From NCBI RefSeq assembly GCF_040363165.1, contig NZ_BSRG01000002.1:248001-312000 (forward strand): 64,000 nucleotides of DNA, written 5' to 3'. Below are positions 26,417 to 35,007 of this stretch, piece by piece. The notes beneath the pieces are model-generated. The model was not told the DNA's origin, ran no database searches, and saw only the letters and a list, made by a program, of their open reading frames with translations. The translations under genes and the position numbers were made by a program. This DNA comes from Thermus sp. LT1-2-5 (GTDB lineage Bacteria; Deinococcota; Deinococci; Deinococcales; Thermaceae). Within the stretch, counting starts at the first letter, position 1; each line of letters begins with the position of its first letter.

Positions 26417-27241
26417 ATGGACGCCACCGGGCTCGCCTTGGGCTTCGGCCTCCTCTCGGCTCTCGCCTGGGGGGCGGGGGACTTCGGGGGCGGGATGGCC
26501 GCCAAAACCGCCCGCACCCAGGCCGTGGTCCTCTGGGCCTCCCTCCTGGGAGGGCTCCTCTTCCTGGTTTTGGCCCAAGCCCGCCAGGAACCCTTTCGCC
26601 CCCCTGACCTGCCCTTCGCCCTTTTGGGCGGGGCTTTGGGCACCGTGGGCCTCTACAGCCTTTACCGGGCCCTGGCCCAAGGGACCATGAGCCTGGCCGC
26701 CCCTGTGGCCGGGGTGGTGGGGGCCGCCCTCCCCGTGGCTTGGGGCCTCTTCCAGGAGGGGTGGCCCGGAACCGGGCCCGCCTTGGGCCTGGGGGTGGGG
26801 CTTTGGGGGGTCTGGCTGGCCTCGAGGCCCGAAGGCAACGCCAACCTCCTAGGCCTTCCCTGGGCCCTCCTCGCCGGGCTAGGCTTTGGCGGCTTCTACG
26901 TCCTCATGGACCGGGTGGAGGGCCTCCTCTGGCCCGCTGCCTTGGGCAAGCTCACCGCCTTCACCCTGGTCCTCCTCGTCTCCTCCCCGCCCAAGGCCCA
27001 CCTGCCCAAGGCCGCCCTCCCTTGGGTCCTCCTCGCCGCCTTGGGGGACGCCGGGGGCAACCTCTTCTTCCTCCTCGCCGCCCAAGCGGGGCGGCTGGAC
27101 GTGGCCGCTTTGGTTTCCTCCTTCTACCCCGCCACCACCGTGGCCTTGGCCTGGCTCCTCTTAGGGGAGCGCCTCGGCCCTGTGCGCACCCTTGGGGTGC
27201 TCCTAAGCCTCCTGGCCTTGGGCCTCATCGCCTTGGGCTAA
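26417..27241 (+). CDS. EamA/DMT-superfamily transporter
   Basis: A 274-residue membrane protein with about ten hydrophobic segments in two EamA repeats (residues 1-135 and 140-274). Typical features are the ALAWGAGDFGGG start, GTVGLYSLYRALAQGTMSLAAPVAGVVGAALPV and the matching second-half motif VAALVSSFYPATTVALAWLLLGERLG. Members export amino acids or other metabolites; substrate unknown. It overlaps the converging 2H phosphoesterase gene by 17 bases. Confidence 0.8.
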   Translation: MDATGLALGFGLLSALAWGAGDFGGGMAAKTARTQAVVLWASLLGGLLFLVLAQARQEPFRPPDLPFALLGGALGTVGLYSLYRALAQGTMSLAAPVAGVVGAALPVAWGLFQEGWPGTGPALGLGVGLWGVWLASRPEGNANLLGLPWALLAGLGFGGFYVLMDRVEGLLWPAALGKLTAFTLVLLVSSPPKAHLPKAALPWVLLAALGDAGGNLFFLLAAQAGRLDVAALVSSFYPATTVALAWLLLGERLGPVRTLGVLLSLLALGLIALG

Positions 27242-27731
27242 GGAGGGGAAACCGCGCCACCTCCACCAAGTCTTCCCCCTCCTGGTCCTTGACCAAGGCC
27301 ACCTCCTTGACCCAAAAGGAACGCCGGGGTGGAGGGGGAAGTTGTTCCGCCAAGGCCTTGGCCTCCGCCTCGCCAAGCCCCAAGGCCAGGGTGATGTGGG
27401 GCAGGTAGCTTGGGCCCTCGATCTCCTTCAAGGGCGGGGCCAGGGGCTCCAGGGCATGGAAGAGTCGTCGGAAAGGCGTGCCGCCGTAGGCCCGTAGGTA
27501 GACCACCCCTTGGGGAAAATAACCCCAAGCGCCAAGCCGCAGGCGAAAGGGAGCGTGCCCCCTCAGAATACCCTCCAAGGCGATCTTCAGGGCCTCCTCT
27601 TCATAGGGCCACTCGAAGGGCTGGCGCAGGTTCAGGTGAGGTGGGCCAAACCCCCGCACCCCGTGGCGGGCCTGCAAGCCTTCCAAAAAGGCCTGCAGGT
27701 CAGGGGGTGGCCACACCAGCACCCCGTACAC
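27225..27731 (-). CDS. 2H phosphoesterase (2'-5' RNA ligase/LigT family)
   Basis: A 168-residue 2H-superfamily protein with the two catalytic histidine motifs HLNLRQP (H32) and HITLALG (H112), which act on 2',3'-cyclic or 2'-5' phosphodiester bonds of RNA. A GTG start at 27731 is preferred over a longer reading because TATACT lies exactly 6 nt upstream (27743-27738), the leaderless spacing. Physiological RNA target unknown. Divergent from the Nudix gene with 59 bases between starts. Confidence 0.78.
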   Translation of the reverse strand: MYGVLVWPPPDLQAFLEGLQARHGVRGFGPPHLNLRQPFEWPYEEEALKIALEGILRGHAPFRLRLGAWGYFPQGVVYLRAYGGTPFRRLFHALEPLAPPLKEIEGPSYLPHITLALGLGEAEAKALAEQLPPPPRRSFWVKEVALVKDQEGEDLVEVARFPLLSPRR

Positions 27732-27737
27732 GCCGCC

Positions 27738-27743
27738 AGTATA
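27738..27743 (-). promoter_or_regulatory. -10 (TATACT) of the 2H phosphoesterase gene
   Basis: Minus-strand TATACT followed by GGCGGC and GTG; it decides the start codon of the gene. No -35. Confidence 0.5.
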
Positions 27744-27790
27744 CCCTGCCTCCCCAAAACGGCCTCTCAAGCCTCCTGTACCATGGAGGC

Positions 27791-28279
27791 GTGAGCCGCA
27801 CCTACCTCTACCGCGGGCGCATCCTGAACCTAGCCCTGGAAGGGCGCTACGAGATCGTGGAGCACAAACCGGCGGTGGCCGTGATCGCCCTTCAGGAGGG
27901 CAAGATGCTCTTCGTGCGGCAGCCGCGCCCCGCCGTGGGCCTCGCCCCCTTGGAGATCCCGGCGGGGCTTATCGAGCCCGGGGAAGACCCCCTGGCGGCA
28001 GCCCAAAGGGAGCTCGCCGAGGAAACGGGGCTCACCGGGGACCTCACCTATCTCTTTAGCTTTTACGTCTCCCCAGGCTTCACCGACGAAAAGGCCTTCG
28101 TCTTCCTGGCGGAAAACCTGAGGGAAGCCCGGGCCACCCCCGACGAGGAGGAGGACATAGAGGTGGTCTGGCTAGACCCGGAGGAAGCCCTGGCCCTGCA
28201 CCGTCGGGGCGAGGCGGAGTTTTCCGCCACAGGGCTTGTGGGGGTCCTCTACTACCATGCTTTTCTCCGAGGTCGCTGA
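27791..28279 (+). CDS. Nudix hydrolase, ADP-ribose pyrophosphatase type
   Basis: A 162-residue Nudix enzyme with the complete box GLIEPGEDPLAAAQRELAEETG (GX5EX7REUXEEXGU) near residue 60. The upstream YRGRILNLALEGRYEIVEHKPAVAVIAL and downstream YVSPGFTDEKAFVFLAENL match ADP-ribose pyrophosphatase, which cleaves ADP-ribose to AMP and ribose 5-phosphate. GTG is taken as start (MSRTYLYRGR); longer in-frame readings lie in noncoding sequence. It overlaps ribF by 23 bases. Confidence 0.85.
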   Translation: MSRTYLYRGRILNLALEGRYEIVEHKPAVAVIALQEGKMLFVRQPRPAVGLAPLEIPAGLIEPGEDPLAAAQRELAEETGLTGDLTYLFSFYVSPGFTDEKAFVFLAENLREARATPDEEEDIEVVWLDPEEALALHRRGEAEFSATGLVGVLYYHAFLRGR

Positions 28280-29141
28280 CGTTCCCAAGGGCGCCAAGGT
28301 GGTGGCCGTGGGCTCCTTTGACGGGGTGCATTTGGGCCACCAGTTCCTCCTGCGCCAGGCCCTGGCCGAGGCCAAGGCCCTAAAGGCGCCCCTTCTCGTC
28401 TACACCTTTGACCCTCCCACCAAGGTCTTCACCCGGGGGGAAGGCTTCCTCATGGACCTCACGGAGAAGGTGGAGGCCTTGAGGGAGGTGGGGGTGGAAC
28501 TCATCCTGGCGGTGCCCTTCAACGAGGAGTTCGCCAAGAGGCCGGCGGAGGCCTTTCTGGAAGACTTAAGGGCCCTGGAGGCCCTCCGCATCCACGTGGG
28601 GGAAGACTTCCGCTTCGGCCAAGGAAGGGCTGGGGGGGTGGAGGAGCTCGCCCGGGTGGCCCCCACCCGGGTGGTCCCCCTCCTCACCCTGGGGGGGGAA
28701 GCGGTGAAGTCCAGCCGCATCCGCGCCCTCCTGCAAGAGGGGAAGGTGGAGGAGGCCCGCCACCTCCTGGGCCGCCCCTACGGGGCCTACGGGGTGGTGG
28801 TGGAGGGGGAGAAGCTGGGGCGGAAGCTCGGCTTTCCCACCGCCAACCTAGCGGTACACCCCAAGAAGGTCCTACCCCCCGGGGTGTACGCCGTGGAGGT
28901 GGAGGGGGGGTTCGGCCGCTACAAAGGGGTGGCGAACGTGGGTACCCGGCCCACCCTGGGGGGGGAGGAAAGGCGGCTTGAGGTCCACCTCCTGGGCTTC
29001 ACCGGGGACCTTTATGGGGAAGAGGCCCGGGTGCGCTTCCTAAAGCGCCTTAGGGAGGAAAGGCGCTTTCCTAGCCTCGAGGCCCTCAAGGCCCAGATCG
29101 CCCAAGACGTGGCCCTGGCCCGGGCCTACTTCGGGCTTTAG
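28257..29141 (+). CDS. ribF: Bifunctional riboflavin kinase/FAD synthetase
   Basis: A 294-residue RibF converting riboflavin to FMN and then FAD. The N-terminal adenylyltransferase domain has VVAVGSFDGVHLGHQFLL (HxGH-like) and VKSSRIRALLQEG; the C-terminal kinase domain has GRKLGFPTANLAV and GVANVGTRPTLG with LEVHLLGFTGDLYG. Its start lies in the end of the Nudix gene, so the two are coupled. No FMN riboswitch is seen. Its TAG stop is part of the AGGG-ACAA-CCCT element before the histidine kinase. Confidence 0.93.
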   Translation: MLFSEVADVPKGAKVVAVGSFDGVHLGHQFLLRQALAEAKALKAPLLVYTFDPPTKVFTRGEGFLMDLTEKVEALREVGVELILAVPFNEEFAKRPAEAFLEDLRALEALRIHVGEDFRFGQGRAGGVEELARVAPTRVVPLLTLGGEAVKSSRIRALLQEGKVEEARHLLGRPYGAYGVVVEGEKLGRKLGFPTANLAVHPKKVLPPGVYAVEVEGGFGRYKGVANVGTRPTLGGEERRLEVHLLGFTGDLYGEEARVRFLKRLREERRFPSLEALKAQIAQDVALARAYFGL

Positions 29142-29151
29142 GGACAACCCT
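29140..29151 (+). promoter_or_regulatory. AGGG-ACAA-CCCT inverted repeat before the kinase gene
   Basis: Inverted repeat with a 4-nt ACAA spacer, 16 nt upstream of a candidate -10 (TAGGCT, 29167-29172). A close copy (AGG-ACAA-CCT) lies upstream of the psr operon. Possible operator of the NarL-type regulator. Confidence 0.35.
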
Positions 29152-29166
29152 CCCGCCAAAACCCTC

Positions 29167-29172
29167 TAGGCT
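29167..29172 (+). promoter_or_regulatory. Candidate -10 (TAGGCT) of the kinase gene
   Basis: TAGGCT followed by AAAGGC and the GTG at 29179: leaderless spacing of 6 nt. Confidence 0.4.
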
Positions 29173-29178
29173 AAAGGC

Positions 29179-30144
29179 GTGGACTGCGCCCGTTTGGCGG
29201 AGGCCCTAACCGGGGCCAGGGGGCGGCAAGAGGTGTTCCGCCGGACCCTCGCCGTCTTGGAAGAAGCGGGGCTTATCCGCTGCGGCGAAGCCTACTGGGT
29301 GGGAGAAGGGCTTACCCTCTTCCAGATGCAAGCCTGCCGCACCAGCTGTTCCTTGGTGGCCCATTCCCGCCGCTTGGCGGAGGAAGCGCTGCAGCGGAGG
29401 GAAAAGGTGAAAGAAGGCGCATTTTTAGCCCTACCCGTGCGCCAAGGGGAGAAGGTCTTAGCGGTCTTGGTCTTGAGCCTAGCCCCCGGGAAAAGGGTCC
29501 CGGAGGCGCTCCCATCCCTACTCCTCCTCGCCCTGCGCCGCCCTGGGCTAGAGCTGGCAGGCCGCCTTTTAGCCGCACAGGAAGAGGAGCGGCGGAGGGT
29601 GGGCCGGGAACTCCACGATGGGGTGGGGAGCCTCCTCACCGCCGCCCTCCTCACCCTCAAGGTGGCGGAGAGGCGGCCGGAAAAGCTTCCCGAGGCTCGA
29701 GCCCGGGTAGCGGAGGCCTTAGAAGAGGTCCGGAGGCTATCGCGCGAACTCCGCCTGCCCCTCTTGGACGACCTCGGGCTTAAGGAGGCGCTGCAACGCT
29801 ACCTGGAGGACTATGGGAAAGGAGGGCTTCAGGTGGAAGCCCGCCTGGAAATCCCTCCCCTTTCCAAGGAAAAGGAGCTGGCCCTTTTCCGCGTGGTCCA
29901 AGAAGCCCTGACCAACGTGATGCGCCACGCCCAAGCCCAGCGGGTTCGGGTGGCGCTTTGGCGGGACGGGGACCGGCTTTTTGGCGTGGTGGAGGACGAC
30001 GGGCGGGGGTTTGACCCTAGCCAGATCTCCCCTTCCGTAGGCCTATTAGGCATGCAGGAGCGGATCCAGGCCCTGGGGGGCACCCTCCTCGTCCAGTCCG
30101 CCCCCGGGGAGGGAACCCGGGTGGAGTTCGGGGTACCTCTATGA
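29179..30144 (+). CDS. Cytoplasmic sensor histidine kinase (NarX/DegS-type) with four N-terminal cysteines
   Basis: A 321-residue kinase with no membrane segment. The HisKA_3 phosphoacceptor is H146 (RRRVGRELHDGVGSLL); the ATPase domain has VVQEALTNVMRHAQAQ (N box), EDDGRGFD and GLLGMQERIQALGG. The N-terminal sensor of about 130 residues is GAF-like in length and carries C3, C35, C53 and C57; such a set could bind an Fe-S cluster or zinc, or react with sulfur species. The stop overlaps the regulator start (ATGA). Position before the polysulfide reductase operon suggests it senses oxygen or sulfur (inference). Confidence 0.85.
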   Translation: MDCARLAEALTGARGRQEVFRRTLAVLEEAGLIRCGEAYWVGEGLTLFQMQACRTSCSLVAHSRRLAEEALQRREKVKEGAFLALPVRQGEKVLAVLVLSLAPGKRVPEALPSLLLLALRRPGLELAGRLLAAQEEERRRVGRELHDGVGSLLTAALLTLKVAERRPEKLPEARARVAEALEEVRRLSRELRLPLLDDLGLKEALQRYLEDYGKGGLQVEARLEIPPLSKEKELALFRVVQEALTNVMRHAQAQRVRVALWRDGDRLFGVVEDDGRGFDPSQISPSVGLLGMQERIQALGGTLLVQSAPGEGTRVEFGVPL

Positions 30145-30737
30145 GGGTGGTTTTGGTGGAGGACCACCACCTGGTGCGCAAGGGGCTGCGCCTCCTGTTG
30201 GAGGAGGGAGGGCATGAGGTGACGGCGGAGTTCGCCACCGCCGAGGAGGCCCTGGCCGCTTGGTGGGAAGGGGATGTGGTCTTGCTGGACCTGAACCTGC
30301 CAGGCCTAAGCGGCCTGGAAGCCCTTTCTCCTCTAGCCCAAAGGGCCAAGGTCCTGGTGGTTTCCATGCACGACGAGCCCGCCTACGTAGCCCGGGCCTT
30401 CGCCCTAGGGGCTAAGGGCTACCTACCCAAAAGCGCCCTGGACCAAGAGCTCTTGGAGGCTTTAGAGCGGTTAGAGCGGGGCCTGCGCTACCTCCATCCT
30501 AGCCTCACCGAGGCGCTCTTGGAGGGCTATACCGAGCCCGGGCCCGAGGTCCTCTCGGAGCGGGAACGGGAGGTGGTCACCCTTTTGGCCCACGGGTACA
30601 CCCTTTCCCAGGCCGCCGAACGCCTAGGGGTTTCGGTGAAAACCGCTTCCACCTACAAGCAACGGGCCCTAAACAAGCTGGGCCTCATGGACACCCCAGA
30701 CCTGGTCCGCTGGGCCCGGGAGCGGGGACTGGCTTAG
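30141..30737 (+). CDS. NarL/LuxR-family response regulator
   Basis: A 198-residue regulator. The receiver has EDHH at 7-10, phosphoacceptor D50 (VVLLDLNLPGLSG) and K near 99 (KGYLPKSA). The LuxR-type HTH is LSEREREVVTLLAHGYTLSQAAERLGVSVKTASTYKQRALNKL. It is the obvious partner of the preceding kinase, by overlap and family. Likely target: the psr operon starting 100 bases downstream, via the shared AGG-ACAA-CCT element (inference). Confidence 0.9.
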   Translation: MRVVLVEDHHLVRKGLRLLLEEGGHEVTAEFATAEEALAAWWEGDVVLLDLNLPGLSGLEALSPLAQRAKVLVVSMHDEPAYVARAFALGAKGYLPKSALDQELLEALERLERGLRYLHPSLTEALLEGYTEPGPEVLSEREREVVTLLAHGYTLSQAAERLGVSVKTASTYKQRALNKLGLMDTPDLVRWARERGLA

Positions 30738-30837
30738 CTGGGACGTTTGCCTTAGGACAACCTCTGACAGGTGGGGCGGAAACCTTCCGTCTCGTGAATG
30801 AGGTAGCAAACCGTACCCTCAGACCTGGAGGTGAGGC
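30738..30837 (+). promoter_or_regulatory. Regulatory region of the psr operon
   Basis: A 100-base spacer. AGG-ACAA-CCT lies at 30754-30763 and CTGACA at 30764-30769; no good -10 at the expected distance was found, which fits a promoter that needs an activator. The ATG at 30838 has a CTGGAGGTGAGGC ribosome site. Confidence 0.4.
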
Positions 30838-31365
30838 ATGGAACTCCTGGGCTGGGTCACGGCAAGCCTATTCCGCCCCCCGGGGGAGGCCCTTCATCGG
30901 GAACTTTACGCCGGCACCCTCCAAGACGCTTTGGAGGAACTGGTCGGGCATCCCGTGGCCTTGCCCCAGGTACCCCTCGAGGAGCTACAGGCGGCCTACA
31001 CCCTTCTCTTTGTTTCCCATCCCGAGGGCCTCCCGGCGCCGCCTTACGCCGGTTACGCCCTGGATGGGGAGCTCTTCGGGCCCTCCTACCACCGCCTCTT
31101 AGAGCTTTACCGAGAAGGGGGGCTCGAGGTCCAGGAAACCTGGCGCGAGCTCCCCGACCACCTGGCGGCGCTTGGGGAGGCCATCGCCCTGCTCCACCCC
31201 AAACGCCCCGACCTGGCCCGGGTCTTGGTCCAAGGATTCCTGAGCCCTTGGCTTCAGCGCTTCGCCCAAGCGGTAAAGGCCAAGGACCCCACCGGGTTTT
31301 ACGCCGCCTTGGTGGGGCTGCTTGAGGAGGTAGTGCATGCAAAGACGGGAGTTTCTGAAGCTTAG
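30838..31365 (+). CDS. TorD/DmsD-type molybdoenzyme chaperone
   Basis: A 175-residue all-alpha chaperone of the TorD family. The signature LQAAYTLLFVSHPEGLPAPPYAGY and the conserved LPDHLAALGEAIALL are present. Such proteins bind the Tat signal of the catalytic subunit and hold it until molybdenum cofactor is inserted. It overlaps psrA by 29 bases, supporting a dedicated role for PsrA. Confidence 0.85.
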   Translation: MELLGWVTASLFRPPGEALHRELYAGTLQDALEELVGHPVALPQVPLEELQAAYTLLFVSHPEGLPAPPYAGYALDGELFGPSYHRLLELYREGGLEVQETWRELPDHLAALGEAIALLHPKRPDLARVLVQGFLSPWLQRFAQAVKAKDPTGFYAALVGLLEEVVHAKTGVSEA

Positions 31366-33634
31366 CGCCCTAGGGGCCGGGGCCTTGGCCCTGAGGGGAA
31401 GCGGCCCCGTCAAAGCGGGGAAAGCCCCCTGGTATACCCAAGAGGCGAGGAGCGTCTACCAGATCTGCGAAGGCTGCTTCTGGCGTTGCGGCATCGTGGC
31501 CCACGCCGTGGGAAGCCGCGTTTACAAGGTAGAAGGGTACGAGGCAAACCCCAAAAGCCGTGGCCGCCTCTGCCCCCGGGGCCAAGGCATGCCCCAGACC
31601 ACCTACGACCCCGACCGCCTGAAACGCCCCCTCATCCGGGTGGAAGGCTCAGCCCGGGGGGAGGGAAAGTACCGGGTAGCCAGCTGGGACGAAGCCTTGG
31701 ATCACGTGGCCCAGAAGATGCTGGCCATCAAGGAACAATATGGACCCGAGGCCATCGCCTTCTTCGGCCACGGCACCGGGGATACCTGGTTCGTGGATTA
31801 CCTCCCTGCCGCCTGGGGTAGCCCCAACGCCGCCAAACCCTCCGTTTCCCTCTGCACCGCCCCCCGCGAGGTGGCCTCCCAGTGGATTTTCGGCCGACCT
31901 ATCGGGGGCCACGAACCCGTGGACTGGGAAAACGCCCGCTACATCGTCCTCATCGGCCACCACATCGGCGAGGACACCCACAACACCCAGCTCCAAGACT
32001 TTGCCCTGGCCCTAAAGCGGGGGGCCAAGCTGGTGGTGGTGGACCCCCGCTTCTCCACCGCCGCCGCCAAGGCCCACCGCTGGCTTCCCATCAAACCCGG
32101 CACCGACACCGCCTTGCTCCTGGCCTGGATCCACGTTCTCATCTACGAGGAGCTTTACGACAAGGCCTACGTGGCCAAGTACACCACGGGCTTTGACGAG
32201 CTCAAGGCCCACGTCAAGGACCTCACCCCCGAGTGGGCGGCAACCCACACGGAGATCCCCGCCGAGGTTATCCGGGAAGTGGCCCGGGAGATGGCGGCCC
32301 ATAAGCCCAAGGCGGTCCTCCCCCCCACCCGGCACAACGTCTGGTACGGGGACGACACCTACCGGGTCATGGCCCTCCTTTACCTGAACGTGCTCCTGGG
32401 CAACTACGGGCGCCCGGGGGGCTTCTACATCGCCCAAAGTCCCTACCTGGAAAAGTACCCCACCCCCCCCTTGCCCTTGGAACCCGCGGCAGGGGGGTGC
32501 TCAGGACCTGGGGGAGGTGACCACGAGCCAGAAGGCTTCAAGCCCCGGGCCGACAAGGGTAAGTTCTTCGCCAAATCCACGGCTATCCAAGAGCTCATTG
32601 AGCCCATGATCACGGGGGAACCCTACCCCATAAAGGGGCTCATCGCCTACGGCATCAACCTCTTCCACTCCATTCCCAACGTGCCCAGGACCAAGGAGGC
32701 CCTGAAGCGTCTGGACCTTTACGTGGCCATTGACGTCCTGCCCCAAGAGCACGTGATGTGGGCGGACGTGATCCTACCCGAGGCCACCTACCTGGAGCGC
32801 TACGACGACCTGGTGGCCATCGCCCACAAAACCCCCTTCATCCAGCTGCGGGTCCCCGCCCACGAACCCCTCTTCGACACCAAGCCCGGTTGGTGGATCG
32901 CCCGAGAACTGGGCTTGCGCCTGGGCCTCGAGGCGTACTTCCCTTGGAAGGACATCGAGGAGTACCTGAACACCCGCCTGCAAAGCATCGGGTTTGACCT
33001 GGAAACCCTCAAAGGGATGGGCACCCTGGTGCAGAAGGGGAAGCCCTGGCTGGAGGACTGGGAAAAGGAGGGCCGCCTGCCCTTCGGCACAGCCTCGGGG
33101 AAAATAGAGCTTTACTGCCAAGCCTTCAAGCAAGCGGGGCACCCGCCCCTTCCCGTCTTCACGCCCCCCGAGGAACCCCCCCAAGGCTTCTACCGCCTCC
33201 TTTACGGCCGTAGCCCCGTCCACACCTTCGCCCGCACCCAGAACAACTGGGTCCTCATGGAAATGGATCCGGAAAACGAGGTGTGGATCCACAAAGAGGA
33301 AGCGCGAAAGCTGGGCCTAAAAGACGGGGACTACGTCAAGCTGGTGAACCAAGACGGGGTGGAGGAAGGCCCGGTGCGGGTGAAGGCCACGGAGAGGATC
33401 CGCCGGGATTGCGTCTATCTGGTCCACGGCTTCGGCCACAAGGCCCCCCTGATGAAGGTGGCCCACGGCCGGGGCGCCTCCGACACCTACCTCCAGACCC
33501 GCTACCGCCTGGACCCCATCTCCGGGGGAGCGGGCCTGCGGGTGAACTTCGTGCGCCTGGAAAAGACCGAGCGCCCCAGGCTACCGGCCCTCACCGCCTT
33601 GGCCAAGCGGCCCTTTGACGAAAGGAGGCTGTGA
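31337..33634 (+). CDS. psrA: Polysulfide reductase catalytic subunit (molybdopterin)
   Basis: A 765-residue molybdenum-bis-MGD oxidoreductase, exactly the length of the crystallised T. thermophilus PsrA. A Tat signal opens it (RREFLKLSALGAGALAL). The [4Fe-4S] cluster ligands are C44, C47, C51 and C79; the Mo ligand is C173 (SVSLCTAP). It reduces polysulfide outside the membrane with electrons from PsrB. Thiosulfate or other sulfur substrates are possible in this family, but PsrA is favoured by length and by PsrC. Confidence 0.92.
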   Translation: MQRREFLKLSALGAGALALRGSGPVKAGKAPWYTQEARSVYQICEGCFWRCGIVAHAVGSRVYKVEGYEANPKSRGRLCPRGQGMPQTTYDPDRLKRPLIRVEGSARGEGKYRVASWDEALDHVAQKMLAIKEQYGPEAIAFFGHGTGDTWFVDYLPAAWGSPNAAKPSVSLCTAPREVASQWIFGRPIGGHEPVDWENARYIVLIGHHIGEDTHNTQLQDFALALKRGAKLVVVDPRFSTAAAKAHRWLPIKPGTDTALLLAWIHVLIYEELYDKAYVAKYTTGFDELKAHVKDLTPEWAATHTEIPAEVIREVAREMAAHKPKAVLPPTRHNVWYGDDTYRVMALLYLNVLLGNYGRPGGFYIAQSPYLEKYPTPPLPLEPAAGGCSGPGGGDHEPEGFKPRADKGKFFAKSTAIQELIEPMITGEPYPIKGLIAYGINLFHSIPNVPRTKEALKRLDLYVAIDVLPQEHVMWADVILPEATYLERYDDLVAIAHKTPFIQLRVPAHEPLFDTKPGWWIARELGLRLGLEAYFPWKDIEEYLNTRLQSIGFDLETLKGMGTLVQKGKPWLEDWEKEGRLPFGTASGKIELYCQAFKQAGHPPLPVFTPPEEPPQGFYRLLYGRSPVHTFARTQNNWVLMEMDPENEVWIHKEEARKLGLKDGDYVKLVNQDGVEEGPVRVKATERIRRDCVYLVHGFGHKAPLMKVAHGRGASDTYLQTRYRLDPISGGAGLRVNFVRLEKTERPRLPALTALAKRPFDERRL

Positions 33635-34221
33635 TGCCCCGCTACGCCATGGCCATAGACCTAAGCCTCTGCGTGGGCTGCGCCGCCTGCGCGGTGGCCT
33701 GCAAGATGGAAAACGAGGTGCCCCCGGGGGTCTTCAACCTCTGGATCCGGGAACGGGAACTGGGCACCTTTCCCGAGCTCAGCGTGGAGTTCCGCCCCGA
33801 ACAGTGCATGCACTGCGCAAACCCGCCGTGCGTGCCGGTGTGCCCCACAGGGGCTAGCCACACGACGAAAGAGGGCCTGGTGCTGGTGGACGCCAAGAAG
33901 TGCATCGCCTGCGGAGCCTGCATAGCCGCCTGCCCCTACGACGCCCGCTACCTCCACCCAGGAGGCTACGTCGGCAAATGCACCTTCTGCGCTCACCGCC
34001 TAGCCCAAGGCAGGGTGCCCGCCTGTGTGGAAACCTGCCCCACCCACTGCCGCACCTTCGGCGACCTGGACGATCCGGAAAGCCCGGTTTCCCAGGCCCT
34101 GCGGGCGGCGGAACGGGTGGACGTGCTCCGGCCCGAGCAAGGGACAAGGCCCAAGCTCTTTTACCTCAACGCCCCCTCCAAGAAGGGGCTTTCCCGGGAA
34201 AGCGAGGTGCGTCATGACTGA
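33634..34221 (+). CDS. psrB: Polysulfide reductase iron-sulfur subunit
   Basis: A 195-residue four-cluster ferredoxin subunit. Sixteen cysteines fall in four groups: CVGCAACAVAC, CMHCANPPCVPVC, CIACGACIAACP and CTFC...CVETC. It carries electrons from PsrC to PsrA. ATG 33634 is preferred to GTG 33631 because the GGAGG at 33623-33627 is then 6 nt away; the start overlaps the psrA stop by one base. The end overlaps psrC by 8 bases. Confidence 0.92.
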   Translation: MPRYAMAIDLSLCVGCAACAVACKMENEVPPGVFNLWIRERELGTFPELSVEFRPEQCMHCANPPCVPVCPTGASHTTKEGLVLVDAKKCIACGACIAACPYDARYLHPGGYVGKCTFCAHRLAQGRVPACVETCPTHCRTFGDLDDPESPVSQALRAAERVDVLRPEQGTRPKLFYLNAPSKKGLSRESEVRHD

Positions 34222-34975
34222 GTTTTACGGCCTTCCCAACGCCCAGGAGTTTTGGCACTGGACCAATGCCCTGCACTTTGTCCTGGTGGGGCTGGCGGGA
34301 GGCGTGGCCCTCATCGCCTCCCTCTTGCACCTCAAGGAGCACCCGGAGGCCCGCCGCTACACCCTGTGGGCCTTAGGGCTCATCGCCTTGGACCTCTTCG
34401 TCCTTTGGGCCGAGTCTCCTGCCCGCTTCCGCTTCACCCACATCTGGCTTTTCCTTTCCTTCCATCCCCAAAGCCCCATCTGGTGGGGGGCCTGGGGGCT
34501 GGCCTTGGCCTTCCTCTGTGGGGGGCTTCTCTACCTGGGGAAAGGGCCTAAGAGGATCCTTAGTTGGGCGCTCCTCCCCTTCAGCTTGGTGGTCCTTTCC
34601 TACCCGGGCCTGGCCCTGGCGGTCAACCTGAACCGTCCCTTGTGGAACGGGCTCATGGCTGGCCTCTTCCCCCTCACCGCCCTGGTGCTGGCCCTGGGCC
34701 TGGCGTCCCTTCTGAGAAGTTCCTGGGCCCTTTACCCCTTGCGCCTCCTGGCCGGGGCCTCCCTGCTCCTGGCCCTCCTCTACCCTTTCACCCTCGCCGC
34801 GGAGGCCCGGGAGCATTTCCTGGAGGAGGGAGGGGTTCTTTACAACCTTCTCCTCCTCCTGGGGCTCGGCACCTTCGGGCGTGAGGGGTTCGCCCCCTGG
34901 GCGGGGCTTCTGGCGGCCGCCGGCCTGCGGGCCCTCCTGGTGGTTGTGGGTCAGTGGCAAGGTCTAGGTCTTTAG
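34214..34975 (+). CDS. psrC: Polysulfide reductase membrane subunit (NrfD family)
   Basis: A 253-residue NrfD/PsrC membrane protein with eight predicted helices, the same size as the T. thermophilus protein of known structure. It oxidises menaquinol at the periplasmic side and passes electrons to PsrB. The menaquinone is made by the mqn pathway, partly encoded at 1151-3081. Coupled to psrB by overlap. Confidence 0.92.
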   Translation: MTEFYGLPNAQEFWHWTNALHFVLVGLAGGVALIASLLHLKEHPEARRYTLWALGLIALDLFVLWAESPARFRFTHIWLFLSFHPQSPIWWGAWGLALAFLCGGLLYLGKGPKRILSWALLPFSLVVLSYPGLALAVNLNRPLWNGLMAGLFPLTALVLALGLASLLRSSWALYPLRLLAGASLLLALLYPFTLAAEAREHFLEEGGVLYNLLLLLGLGTFGREGFAPWAGLLAAAGLRALLVVVGQWQGLGL

Positions 34976-35007
34976 GGGAGGAAACCCCTAAGGAAAGGAG
35001 GTAAGGG

